A stretch of 64,000 nt of DNA from Mycolicibacterium rhodesiae NBB3. GTDB taxonomy: Bacteria > Actinomycetota > Actinomycetes > Mycobacteriales > Mycobacteriaceae. The notes under the pieces are model-generated. The model saw only the letters and a list, made by a program, of their open reading frames with translations, ran no database searches and was not told where the DNA came from. Both the position numbers and the translations under genes were made by a program. Location of the stretch: NCBI RefSeq assembly GCF_000230895.2, contig NC_016604.1, forward strand, positions 3,410,001 to 3,474,000, in the 5' to 3' direction. Position 1 is the first letter of the stretch; each line of letters starts with the position of its first letter. Of the stretch, positions 20,897 to 29,611 are shown piece by piece.

Positions 20897-21178
20897 CTAC
20901 CCGCTAGACCACGCCGCGGCGAACCGCCGGTCGAGCGCGGCGATCATGCGTTCGATATCACGGCATTCGGCTTCGTTGGCGTGGATGTCGCGGCGCAACA
21001 GGCTGATGGCCAAGGCATCCGACCGCGTGGACAACCCGTTCAATGTCCGGTTCTGCCTGGCGATCTCGGCAGTGATCAACGCCTGCTGATCGGCCAGCGC
21101 GCCGCGGAAATACGCGGCCTGTAGCGAATCGGACGCGCGTTCCTCGGTGTAGTCCAAGGGCGCCGTCGGAGTTGCCAC
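20897..21178 (-). CDS. Small conserved hypothetical protein
   Basis: A 93-residue protein with no motif I recognise. It is almost wholly helical by composition, with charged stretches (RRDIHANEAECRDIERMIAAL) that could form a coiled coil. GTG start at 21178. It lies 70 bp downstream of the amino-acid decarboxylase on the same strand, so the two may be cotranscribed. Coding is supported by codon bias and an intact frame rather than by a known family. Confidence 0.6.
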   Translation of the reverse strand: MATPTAPLDYTEERASDSLQAAYFRGALADQQALITAEIARQNRTLNGLSTRSDALAISLLRRDIHANEAECRDIERMIAALDRRFAAAWSSG

Positions 21179-21248
21179 TCCAAGACGGTAACTGAGGTTA
21201 CGGTCGGGAGCGAGCGTACGGGTGAATCAGTGATCGACGTCGCGTTCG

Positions 21249-24053
21249 TCAACTCGGCGCCGGCGTCGTCTCCGGCGGTTCGGCGTCGAACAGCCGGTGC
21301 CCGTTGGTGGACGCCGCTCCGGCGGCCCCGCACGCCTCGATTGCCTTCTCGGTGTAGACGCGGAATCCGAAGTCTGGTTGATAGCCGTGGATTTCAGGTG
21401 TGTCGAGGTCGCGGATGAACGCCAGGATCTCGCGACTGAACACCTGACCGGGTACCAGCACGGGGAAGCCGGGCGGGTACGGAGTAACGAAAGTCGCCGA
21501 AACCACGTCGATGCCGGCGTCCAGTTTGGCGACGATCTCCTCGTCGGTCAGGTACTCGCAGTTCGCGTCGTTGTACGACAGATAGAACGCCCGCCGCACG
21601 TCGCCTTCCGGCGTCTCCTCGGCGCCGCTGTGGTCGCGGAAGACCTCGTGGAAGCCACTGAAATCGGGTTGCGACGTGGATGCGGCCGTCAGCCGCTTGA
21701 CGCGCTGCTCGAACCTGGCGCGCTCGCCGAGTCCCATTTCGGAGACCTGCTCGTCGAGTTCGCGGGCGATCTTGACGAGCACCTCCACCAGGAACGCCAC
21801 CGAGCTGCGGGTGGTGCCGATGTTCGTCATGAACAGCACCGTGTTGCGCGACGTCTTGTTGATCTGCACTCCGTGCCGGTCCATCAGCTGCTGCCGCTTG
21901 AAGGTGTCGCCGTCGTAGCCGGTCCGACCGATCGACAGGGTGATTCGTGACGGGTCGAGGGCGAACTCGTCGCTGTCCCATGCCGCCATCATGTTGCGCA
22001 GGCCCGTCCGTAGCGGCTGCGCGATGTGCGACGGCCTGAACTCGTCGGGGATCAGGTCGGAGGTACGCAGGCACGCCATGTACTTGCTCAGCAGGGGATG
22101 GTTGTCGATCGCGTCGCGCAGCTGCATCGCGTTCTCGATCTGGCGCTGTACGAGTTCGAAGCCCTCGAGGGCGACCTGCCGGCGGCCCAGGTCCAGCGAT
22201 GCCAGGATCTGATAGTTGGGCGACGTCGACGTATGTGCCATATACGCCTCGTGGAACGGCTCGGCGACTTTCTGACCGAAATCCTGGTCGAAGACGTGGA
22301 TCATCGAACCCTGGCGCAGCGATGTCAGCGTCTTGTGCGTGGACTGCGCGGCATACACCCGAACGCGGGCCTTGGCCGGGTCGGGCATCAGCCTGCGGTT
22401 CAACAGTTCGTTGTCGGTCGGTGGCGCTTTCCCGTCTGCTTCGAGCATCGCTTCGTACTGATGGCGGTAGTTCTCGTCGTTGAGCTTGTCCCGAAGTTTC
22501 CGGGCCGCCGTCATCGCGGTGCGTTCGCGCAACACCGGGTGGAAGCGCGCGAACGCGAACCACGCCTCGTCCCAGAGGAATACGAGGTCCGGCTTGATCG
22601 CCAGGCACTCTTCCATGACGCGGCTGACGTCGTAGACGATGCCGTCGAACGTGCAGTTGGTCAGCGAGATCATCTTCACGCGGTCGAGTTTCCCGGCCCG
22701 CCGCAGCGCCAACAGCTTTGACTTGATCTCCCGCAGTGGAACGGCGCCGTACATCGAGTAGTTCGGCAGCGCGTACGCCTCGAGGTAGACGACCTGGGCG
22801 CCGGCCAGCATCATGCCGTAGTGGTGGGACTGGTGGCAGTTGCGGTCGAGCAGCACGATGTCGCCCGGCGCCACCAACGATTGGGTGACGATCTTGTTCG
22901 CCGTCGACGTGCCGTTGGTGACGAAGAAGGTGTGCCGGGATCCGTACGCGTCGGCGGCCAGTTGTTGTGCCTCGCGCAGCGGTCCGGTCGGCTCCAGCAG
23001 TGAGTCCAATCCACCACAGGTGGAGGAGGTTTCGGCCATGAAGACGTCGAGTCCGTAGAACCCGACCATATCCTTGATCCAGTGCGAGTTGACGATCGAC
23101 TTGCCCTGTGAGATCGGCAGTGCGTGGAACACGCCGGTGGGCCGGTGGCTGTACTCCTTGAGCGCGTTGAAGAACGGTGTGCGGTACCGCGCGGCCACGC
23201 CCTGCAGGATCGACAGGTGTAGTTCGAGCACACCTTCGCGGGCATGGAACACGCGGCGGAAATATTGGCCGAGCCGCCCCGCGACGTCTTCGACCTCGAT
23301 CTCGGTCATCAGATACAGATCAAGTTCCGGTCGCAGGTGCGACAGCGAGGTGGCCAGGATTTCGACGCGTTCGTCGGGGGTCTTGTGGTCGGAAAGCTCG
23401 TCGGAGATCTTGGTGTCGACGAACTCCGACAGCGTCGACAGGTCGCGGGTGGACTGGTGTGAGAAGCGGCGGCGGATCACGACGGCCTGCAGGTTGACGT
23501 TGAGCAGTGCGGCGATCAGCGCCTCGTCGCCGCTCGACACCACGACCAACTCGTAGACGAACTCGTCGTCGGGCCGGCGCCAGCTGCGCACCTCGTTGCG
23601 CAGCGCACGTTCCTGTTCTTCGGTCATCGACTCGACGACCAGCACCTCGAAGTAGGGGACGCCGACGCTCTTGGCGGCCTGACTTTCGACCTGGCGGGGA
23701 TCCATCGGGAAGAGCTCGTGCTCGTCGAGGCCGGCGTGTTCGACGTCGCCCGAGCGGTACGACTCCGTCGTCAGCGCGCGGTTGATCTGCCCTACGGCCT
23801 GCGCGAACTTGTCGTAGTCGCCCGCCGAGAACAGCCGCGATACTCGGGAGAACTGCGGCATGCCCGGATACGCCCAGTACGGCTCGAGCGGGGTCAATGT
23901 CGCCAGCAGGTCCCGGCAGCTCGCGATGTACTCGTCCTTGACGTCACCGCTGCTTGTCGGCCGCGACAGTTTGTCGCTGGCCTCCTCGAGCCGGCACCAG
24001 GAGTCGCCGCGCAGTTGCCACACGCTGTTGTAAGCACGCGAGTTGTCGCTCAT
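21249..24053 (-). CDS. PLP-dependent Orn/Lys/Arg decarboxylase
   Basis: Large fold-type-I decarboxylase of 934 residues resembling M. tuberculosis Rv2531c; it would make a polyamine or diamine from a basic amino acid. The ATG at 24053 follows AAAGGG. The N-terminal ~300 residues form the wing/receiver-like domain. The catalytic core shows TSSTCGGLDSLLEPTGP, FVTNGTSTANKI, the PLP-binding Asp region FLWDEAWFAF and the Schiff-base Lys in AQSTHKTLTSLRQGSM. The C-terminal domain ends near VLVPGQVFSREI. Substrate cannot be told from sequence. Confidence 0.88.
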   Translation of the reverse strand: MSDNSRAYNSVWQLRGDSWCRLEEASDKLSRPTSSGDVKDEYIASCRDLLATLTPLEPYWAYPGMPQFSRVSRLFSAGDYDKFAQAVGQINRALTTESYRSGDVEHAGLDEHELFPMDPRQVESQAAKSVGVPYFEVLVVESMTEEQERALRNEVRSWRRPDDEFVYELVVVSSGDEALIAALLNVNLQAVVIRRRFSHQSTRDLSTLSEFVDTKISDELSDHKTPDERVEILATSLSHLRPELDLYLMTEIEVEDVAGRLGQYFRRVFHAREGVLELHLSILQGVAARYRTPFFNALKEYSHRPTGVFHALPISQGKSIVNSHWIKDMVGFYGLDVFMAETSSTCGGLDSLLEPTGPLREAQQLAADAYGSRHTFFVTNGTSTANKIVTQSLVAPGDIVLLDRNCHQSHHYGMMLAGAQVVYLEAYALPNYSMYGAVPLREIKSKLLALRRAGKLDRVKMISLTNCTFDGIVYDVSRVMEECLAIKPDLVFLWDEAWFAFARFHPVLRERTAMTAARKLRDKLNDENYRHQYEAMLEADGKAPPTDNELLNRRLMPDPAKARVRVYAAQSTHKTLTSLRQGSMIHVFDQDFGQKVAEPFHEAYMAHTSTSPNYQILASLDLGRRQVALEGFELVQRQIENAMQLRDAIDNHPLLSKYMACLRTSDLIPDEFRPSHIAQPLRTGLRNMMAAWDSDEFALDPSRITLSIGRTGYDGDTFKRQQLMDRHGVQINKTSRNTVLFMTNIGTTRSSVAFLVEVLVKIARELDEQVSEMGLGERARFEQRVKRLTAASTSQPDFSGFHEVFRDHSGAEETPEGDVRRAFYLSYNDANCEYLTDEEIVAKLDAGIDVVSATFVTPYPPGFPVLVPGQVFSREILAFIRDLDTPEIHGYQPDFGFRVYTEKAIEACGAAGAASTNGHRLFDAEPPETTPAPS

Positions 24054-24161
24054 CGCCGACCCTTTCGTCGGGGTCAAGCGTGGACAGCGATGACATCCGC
24101 CACGCGATCAGCAGACTAACGCCGTGTTGCCTTCACGTTACGGGGATTTGCTGCAAAACCT

Positions 24162-24947
24162 CTAACGCGCGGGTGCGAGATCGGGGTGATCGCGCTCGTT
24201 GAACCTCCGTAGGCCCTCGGCTGTCTCGGACGCGTAGATGGACCGGCCGAAGCACTGCGCCTCGATCCGCAGACCGTCCTCCAGCGGTCTGCCCTGCCCG
24301 CTGCGGGCGGCTTCAAGGTCGGTGCGCAGCGCGGGCTGGGGCAGCGCAGCGATCGAGTCGGCAAGTTCAAGGGCTCGCTGCAGGCAGGTGCCGCGTGGCA
24401 CGACCTCGTTGACGAGGCCGATGCGCTGGGCCTCGGCGGCGTCGATGACCCGTCCGGTGATGATCAGTTCAATTGCCCGGCGATAGCCGAGGATGCGGGT
24501 GAGCCGCTGAGTGCCGCCGTCGGCAAGCCCGATGTTCCAGCGCCGGCACGTCACCCCGAACGTGGCGTGCTCGTCGGCGATCGCGAGGTCGGTCCAGCAC
24601 GCCCACTCCAGCCCACCTGCGTAGGCGACGCCGTTCACCGCGGCGATGGTGGGCTTGTAGATGTCGGTCCATCGCGACGGGCCGAGCACGCCGTCGTCGG
24701 GGCTTCCGCCGATCTCCAGCTCGCCGGCCAGTGCGGCCTTCAGGTCGCCGCCGGCGCTGAACGCGTCCTCACCCGCACCGGTGAGGATCCCGACGAACGC
24801 GTCGTCGTCGGAGCGGAATCGGCGCCATGCGTCAACGAGCTCGCGATGAGTCTGCGGGCCAATGGCATTCATGCGCTCGGGGCGGTTGATCGTGATGACG
24901 GTGACCGGTCCGCGGTTCTCGTAGATCAGGTGCTGATACTTGCTCAT
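24162..24947 (-). CDS. Enoyl-CoA hydratase/isomerase (crotonase) family protein
   Basis: A 261-residue crotonase-fold protein starting MSKYQHLIYENRGPV. Oxyanion-hole segments are present: AFSAGGDLKA and NGVAYAGGLEWAC. The positions that hold the two catalytic glutamates in true hydratases read TCRRWNIGLADGGTQRL, so both acids appear replaced (the second by Asp), and hydratase activity is doubtful. Its ATG overlaps the Rieske-gene stop (ATGA), so the two are coupled. A role in processing the oxygenase product as a CoA thioester is only an inference. Confidence 0.85.
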   Translation of the reverse strand: MSKYQHLIYENRGPVTVITINRPERMNAIGPQTHRELVDAWRRFRSDDDAFVGILTGAGEDAFSAGGDLKAALAGELEIGGSPDDGVLGPSRWTDIYKPTIAAVNGVAYAGGLEWACWTDLAIADEHATFGVTCRRWNIGLADGGTQRLTRILGYRRAIELIITGRVIDAAEAQRIGLVNEVVPRGTCLQRALELADSIAALPQPALRTDLEAARSGQGRPLEDGLRIEAQCFGRSIYASETAEGLRRFNERDHPDLAPAR

Positions 24948-26107
24948 CGCATCGACGCCAACCGCTCGTCGAGCGTGGCATGGAAGTGGCCGATCGCGCT
25001 TTCGTGCGTGCCGAATTCCACGAATGTGTTGGCACCCGCACGCAGGCCGCGCTGGACGCCCTCGGACATCTCGTTGTCCTCGATTCCGCCGTCGTTCAGC
25101 AGGTTTCGCGCACCTTCGGACGTCGCGGGGTCGGCCGAGACCCGCTGAATCACGTCCGGCGTGACCAGGGCGTAGATCGTCACCGTGGTGTGGTCGATGT
25201 CGATAGGGTCGATCGTGATCACCAGCACCTGGTTGGGGAACGTCGCGACCATGACGTTGGGGAACAGGTGGTACACGTAGGTCACGCGGTGGCCGATGTC
25301 CCATGTCGACTCGGGACGGTCACGCAGGCGCTCGATGTTCTTGAACGGGAACGTGATCCGGGTGTTGGGCCCGAACGGCTCGACGACGTTGAGGTCGTCG
25401 TACTGAATCGGGTAGAAGGTGTCCTTGTGTGTCGTGCGGATGTGGTAGCCCTCGAGGAACTGCTCGACGAGCACCTTCCAGTTCATCGCGCGCAGGGCGG
25501 GTCTGACGACCACGAGCCGAGAGGCGGGCATCAGCTTGTCTCGCCATGGGCTGCCGTCGGCCAACGCCGCCATCGCGGAATCCGCGTTCGGGGCAGGTGA
25601 GTCCAGCGGCCCGATGACGATCAAGCCGTCGACCTCCCGGCTCTCGACTTCGACCAGTCCGCGGGCGGCCATGTCCAGGTCGGGGAACGCGTCGGCGTGC
25701 GGGACGTGCGACAGCGCGCCGTCGAGACGGTATGTCCAGCCGTGATACCGGCACACCAGGGCCTGGGCGCACCCCGGCCCCTCGATCAGCGCCATGCCTC
25801 GATGCCGGCAGGAGTTGCGGAACACCCTCGCTTCACCGTCGCGACCGCGCACCGCGAACAGTGGCACGCCGAAGGTGTCCCGCTCGACATGGTCGCCGGG
25901 CTTGGGTAGCGCCGCCGACGGCAGGAACACGCTCGGATACGAACGCAACATCCGCAGTTCGTCAGCGAATCGGGTTGGTTCCAAATAATTTTCGACCGGC
26001 TCCCGCCACGGGGCGCCTTCGTCGGTCGTGCCGGCGTCGATGTGCGCCAGGATGCGGCGCGCGATATGCACATCGTCGGCAACCGACGCCCGTGTCGGAG
26101 TGGCCAT
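24944..26107 (-). CDS. Rieske-type aromatic ring-hydroxylating oxygenase, alpha subunit
   Basis: Oxygenase component with a 2Fe-2S Rieske centre and a mononuclear iron. Of 387 residues, about 75-175 form the Rieske domain with the ligands in CRHRGMAL and CRYHGWTY. The catalytic domain holds the iron ligands in LEGYHIRTTHKDTF. No reductase or ferredoxin gene is adjacent, so electrons must come from elsewhere. It is divergent from gnd across 115 bp and coupled to a crotonase-like gene. Substrate unknown; relatives act on aromatics, sterols and quaternary amines. Confidence 0.88.
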   Translation of the reverse strand: MATPTRASVADDVHIARRILAHIDAGTTDEGAPWREPVENYLEPTRFADELRMLRSYPSVFLPSAALPKPGDHVERDTFGVPLFAVRGRDGEARVFRNSCRHRGMALIEGPGCAQALVCRYHGWTYRLDGALSHVPHADAFPDLDMAARGLVEVESREVDGLIVIGPLDSPAPNADSAMAALADGSPWRDKLMPASRLVVVRPALRAMNWKVLVEQFLEGYHIRTTHKDTFYPIQYDDLNVVEPFGPNTRITFPFKNIERLRDRPESTWDIGHRVTYVYHLFPNVMVATFPNQVLVITIDPIDIDHTTVTIYALVTPDVIQRVSADPATSEGARNLLNDGGIEDNEMSEGVQRGLRAGANTFVEFGTHESAIGHFHATLDERLASMR

Positions 26108-26222
26108 ACTTCGGAAGTATCACACTCTTGCCGCTACGCGTCAATGAAATCGTGAGATAGGGCTAGCATCGTGAGTGCGCATGTGTAATTGAGCTGTCGG
26201 GACCACGACGACGAGGAGAGAC

Positions 26223-27254
26223 ATGGCAACGGATTCGCCAATGCAACTGGGCATGGTCGGGCTCGGCCGCATGGGTGCCAACCTGGTGCGACGGCTCATG
26301 CGCGACGGGCATCGCTGCGTGGTCTACGACATGAACACCGCTGCGGTGTCCGAGCTCGCCGGCGAGGGCGCGACGGCTTCGGATTCCCTGAATGATTTCG
26401 TGCAGAAGCTTGAGAAGCCGCGTGCGGTCTGGCTGATGCTGCCTGCGGCGGTGGTCGACTCGACGCTGGATCAACTCGTGGAACTGTTGGAGCCCGGCGA
26501 CACTGTGATCGACGGCGGGAACTCCTACTACCGCGACGACATCACCCGAGCCAAGAGCCTGCTGACGAAGAACATCCACTACGTGGACTGCGGCACCAGC
26601 GGTGGCGTGTGGGGGCTCGAGCGCGGCTACAGCCTGATGATCGGTGGCGAGAACGAGATCGTCGAACGCCTCGATCCGATCTTCAAGACGATCGCACCGG
26701 GTCAGGGCTGTGCCGAACCGACTCCGGGCCGCACCCGCACCGACGGCACCGCGCAGGACGGCTATCTTCACTGCGGGCCAAGTGGCGCAGGGCATTTCGT
26801 GAAGATGGTGCACAACGGGGTGGAGTACGGGATGATGGCCGCCATCGCCGAGGGTTTGAGCATCATCAAGCACGCCGACGCGGGCAAGGTCGACCGGACG
26901 GTCGACGCGGAGACCACTCCATTGCGAGATCCGTGGGCCTACCAGTACTCGATCGACGTCGGGGAGGTCGCCGAAGTCTGGCGGCGCGGATCGGTGGTCG
27001 GCTCGTGGCTGGTGGATCTCACCGCCGACGCGCTGGCGCGATCGCCCGAGCTCGACGATTTCACCGGCCGGGTATCGGACTCCGGGGAAGGTCGCTGGAC
27101 GGTGCTGGCCGCCGTTGACGAGGGAGTGCCTGCGCCGGTGATCACCACGTCGCTGTTCGAACGGTTCTCCTCCCGAGAGCTCGGTGAGTTCACCGACAAG
27201 CTCTTGTCGGCGATGCGCAGCGAGTTCGGCGGCCATGCCGAGAAGAAGAGCTAG
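26223..27254 (+). CDS. gnd: 6-phosphogluconate dehydrogenase, decarboxylating
   Basis: Third enzyme of the oxidative pentose phosphate path, producing ribulose-5-phosphate. The 343-residue length matches the short Gnd2/YqeC-type enzyme (M. tuberculosis Rv1122, ~340). Motifs are the Rossmann GLGRMGANLVRRLM, the substrate region DCGTSGGVWGLERG, and the catalytic Lys in GHFVKMVHNGVEYGMM. The ATG follows GAGGAGAG. zwf starts 4 bp downstream, so the pair is an operon. Confidence 0.93.
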   Translation: MATDSPMQLGMVGLGRMGANLVRRLMRDGHRCVVYDMNTAAVSELAGEGATASDSLNDFVQKLEKPRAVWLMLPAAVVDSTLDQLVELLEPGDTVIDGGNSYYRDDITRAKSLLTKNIHYVDCGTSGGVWGLERGYSLMIGGENEIVERLDPIFKTIAPGQGCAEPTPGRTRTDGTAQDGYLHCGPSGAGHFVKMVHNGVEYGMMAAIAEGLSIIKHADAGKVDRTVDAETTPLRDPWAYQYSIDVGEVAEVWRRGSVVGSWLVDLTADALARSPELDDFTGRVSDSGEGRWTVLAAVDEGVPAPVITTSLFERFSSRELGEFTDKLLSAMRSEFGGHAEKKS

Positions 27255-27258
27255 GCAC

Positions 27259-28650
27259 ATGACGACTCCGGAGACCGCACCCGCCGATGTACTGGTGATC
27301 TTCGGCATCACCGGCGACCTCGCCCGCAAGATGACCTTTCGATCGTTGTACCGGCTCGAGCGTCGCAAGATGCTCGACTGCCCGATCGTCGGTGTCGCCC
27401 TTGACGACTGGTCCGAGGCGACGCTGCGCGATCATGCGCGGAGCTCGATCGAGACCGCAGGAGAAACCATCGACGAAGAGGTGTTCGCCCGCTTCGCACA
27501 ACGCCTTTCGATGGTGTCGGGCGACTTCGGCGAGGCGAGCACCTACGAGAAGGTGGCTCGGGCCATCAAGGGCAAGCACACGCCGGTGTTCTATCTCGAG
27601 ATTCCGCCGTCGCTGTTCGGCATGGTCGTCGAGGGCTTGGCGCACGCGAATCTGACCGATCACGCCCGCGTCGTGGTGGAAAAGCCGTTCGGGCACGACC
27701 TGGAATCGGCCCGCGCCCTGAATGCGACGCTGCGCAGCGTGCTCGAAGAGTGGCAGATCTATCGCATCGACCACTTCCTCGGCAAGGAACCGGCGATGGA
27801 CATCATGTTCCTGCGGTTCGCGAACTCGGTCTTCGAGCCGCTGTGGAACCGGGACCGCATCCAGTGCGTGCAGATCACCATGGCGGAGAACTTCGGCGTC
27901 GAGGACCGCGGCAACTTCTACGACCCGGTCGGCGCGCTGCGTGATGTGGTGCAAAACCACCTGCTTCAGCTGATCGGACTGTTCGCGGCCGAACCGCCGA
28001 GTAGCGCGGGTGCCGACGGCCTGCGCGACAAGCGGGCCGAGGTGTTCCGCGCGATCCCGTCGATCGATCCGGCGCACTACATCCGGGGACAGTACGACGG
28101 ATACCGATCCATCAAGGGGGTTCGGTCCGACTCCCAGACGGAGACGTTCGCCGCGCTGAAGCTCGAGATCGACAACTGGCGATGGGCCGGCGTGCCGTTC
28201 TTCATCCGGGCGGGCAAGGCACTTCCGGTACGGGCCACCGAGATCCGGGTGTTCTTCAAGCGTCCGCCCAAACTCGCGGTCATGCCGGAGCGGCCTGATC
28301 CCAACCAGCTCGTGCTGCGTATTGACCCGAACCCGGGCACCGACCTGATCATCCAGGCCAAGGAGCCCGGCGCGAACACCACCCGATGCGTCGATCTGTC
28401 GCTGACGTTCGCCAAGGAACTCGGCGAGGCGCCCGAACCCTACGAGCGGCTGCTGTCCGACGCGATGCGCGGCGAGTCCGCCCAGTTCGCCCGTGAGGAC
28501 GGTGTCGAGGAGACCTGGCGCATCGTGGAGCCGCTGATCGAATCACCGCCCGCGCTGCATACCTACAAGGTGGGATCGTGGGGCCCCGACGAGGTGTCCA
28601 AACTCGTTGCCGGATACCCGAGTTGGCGTGATCCCTGGCTGGAGTCATAG
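27259..28650 (+). CDS. zwf: Glucose-6-phosphate 1-dehydrogenase
   Basis: Committing step of the pentose phosphate path. From the ATG at 27259 it has 463 residues. The N-terminal cofactor loop is IFGITGDLARKM, the active-site signature is IYRIDHFLGKEPAMD with the catalytic His-Lys region, and SIEDR-equivalent FGVEDRGNFYD follows. Length and pairing with gnd match M. tuberculosis zwf1 (Rv1121). Frame upstream of 27259 is only the end of gnd read out of frame. The stop TAG directly abuts the GTG start of the PaaX-type regulator. Confidence 0.95.
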   Translation: MTTPETAPADVLVIFGITGDLARKMTFRSLYRLERRKMLDCPIVGVALDDWSEATLRDHARSSIETAGETIDEEVFARFAQRLSMVSGDFGEASTYEKVARAIKGKHTPVFYLEIPPSLFGMVVEGLAHANLTDHARVVVEKPFGHDLESARALNATLRSVLEEWQIYRIDHFLGKEPAMDIMFLRFANSVFEPLWNRDRIQCVQITMAENFGVEDRGNFYDPVGALRDVVQNHLLQLIGLFAAEPPSSAGADGLRDKRAEVFRAIPSIDPAHYIRGQYDGYRSIKGVRSDSQTETFAALKLEIDNWRWAGVPFFIRAGKALPVRATEIRVFFKRPPKLAVMPERPDPNQLVLRIDPNPGTDLIIQAKEPGANTTRCVDLSLTFAKELGEAPEPYERLLSDAMRGESAQFAREDGVEETWRIVEPLIESPPALHTYKVGSWGPDEVSKLVAGYPSWRDPWLES

Positions 28651-29445
28651 GTGCCGACAGCATCTCGGACCCGCGTCGCCGATCTCATCGGCGACCGCAC
28701 GCTGAGTGCACGGTCCGTACTGGCGACGGCCTTGCTCGGCGCCGACGAACCGCACCTGACGGTGGGGGAGCTCGTCGCGATCGCCTCGCTGTTCGGTATC
28801 AGCGACGGCGCCGCGCGCACCTGCCTGTGGCGCATGGTGTCCCACGGTGAACTCACCGGTGACGACGGAATCTACGCGCTCGCGGGGTCGTTACTCGAAC
28901 GTCGGCAACGCGTCGACGAGGCCGCACGCTTCGATGACACCGCGTTGCCGTGGGACGGGACATGGGAATTGGCCGTCGTGTCGATGGACCGCCGGTCTGC
29001 GGCTGACCGGCTCGCACTGCGGAAGGCCGCGACGGCGCTGCACCTGGCAGAGCTGCGCGAAGGCATCTGGATCCGCCCGGACAACCTGGACCCCGACCGG
29101 TTACCGACGCTGCGCGCCGTGTTGGACCGCCAATGTGTGCACTTCCATGGGGCGGCCACCGGTGTCCCCGCTGACTTCGTGAGATCGCTTTTCAACCTCG
29201 ATGATTGGACCGCCGACGCACGCAGGCTGACTGCGGCCATGCTCGACGAGCTGGACGTCGAAGCGGTCGATGCCGACGACTTCAGCTATAAGTTCGCGCT
29301 GTCCATCACCGTCGTTCGTCATCTGCAACTCGACCCCCTACTACCCGCCGAGCTCGACCCCGCGGACTGGCCGGGCCATCACCTGCGCAGCACCTACCGG
29401 CAGTTCGACGAGGTGTTCAAACGCCAACTGGGGGGCCGAGGTTAG
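28651..29445 (+). CDS. PaaX-family transcriptional regulator
   Basis: A 264-residue regulator with an N-terminal winged helix (GELVAIASLFGISDGAARTCLWRMVSHGEL, residues about 35-65, matching the PaaX pattern where the recognition helix precedes a basic wing) and the PaaX C-terminal domain. PaaX in E. coli represses phenylacetate catabolism in response to phenylacetyl-CoA; no paa genes are in this window. Its GTG immediately follows the zwf stop, so it is probably cotranscribed with gnd-zwf, an unexpected partner. TTA leucine codons occur twice. Confidence 0.82.
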   Translation: MPTASRTRVADLIGDRTLSARSVLATALLGADEPHLTVGELVAIASLFGISDGAARTCLWRMVSHGELTGDDGIYALAGSLLERRQRVDEAARFDDTALPWDGTWELAVVSMDRRSAADRLALRKAATALHLAELREGIWIRPDNLDPDRLPTLRAVLDRQCVHFHGAATGVPADFVRSLFNLDDWTADARRLTAAMLDELDVEAVDADDFSYKFALSITVVRHLQLDPLLPAELDPADWPGHHLRSTYRQFDEVFKRQLGGRG

Positions 29446-29511
29446 AGCCGTGCAGCCCGGCGATTCCCCGGGCCGCCAGGCAGGCCATGGTGCCGTGTTG
29501 CCAAGCTCCGC

Positions 29512-29567
29512 GCGACAATGTCGCTGACATTGCTCATGTCGGTAGTAGTTGAGCGACACTGTCGCTC
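29512..29567. repeat. Two related palindromes between convergent paaX-like and prpE genes
   Basis: GCGACA-A-TGTCGC (29512-29524) and GAGCGACA-C-TGTCGCTC (29551-29567) share the core GCGACA-N-TGTCGC, with centres 41 bp apart. A weaker inverted pair, GACAT...ATGTC, lies between them. They look like operator sites for a dimeric regulator, but they sit between two gene 3' ends. The larger one could instead form a 7-bp stem with a 3-base loop and act as a two-way terminator. Confidence 0.6.
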
Positions 29568-29611
29568 CGAGGTTGGCAGGTAGGCATATATCCCTGAGCG
29601 GCTGGCCGCGT

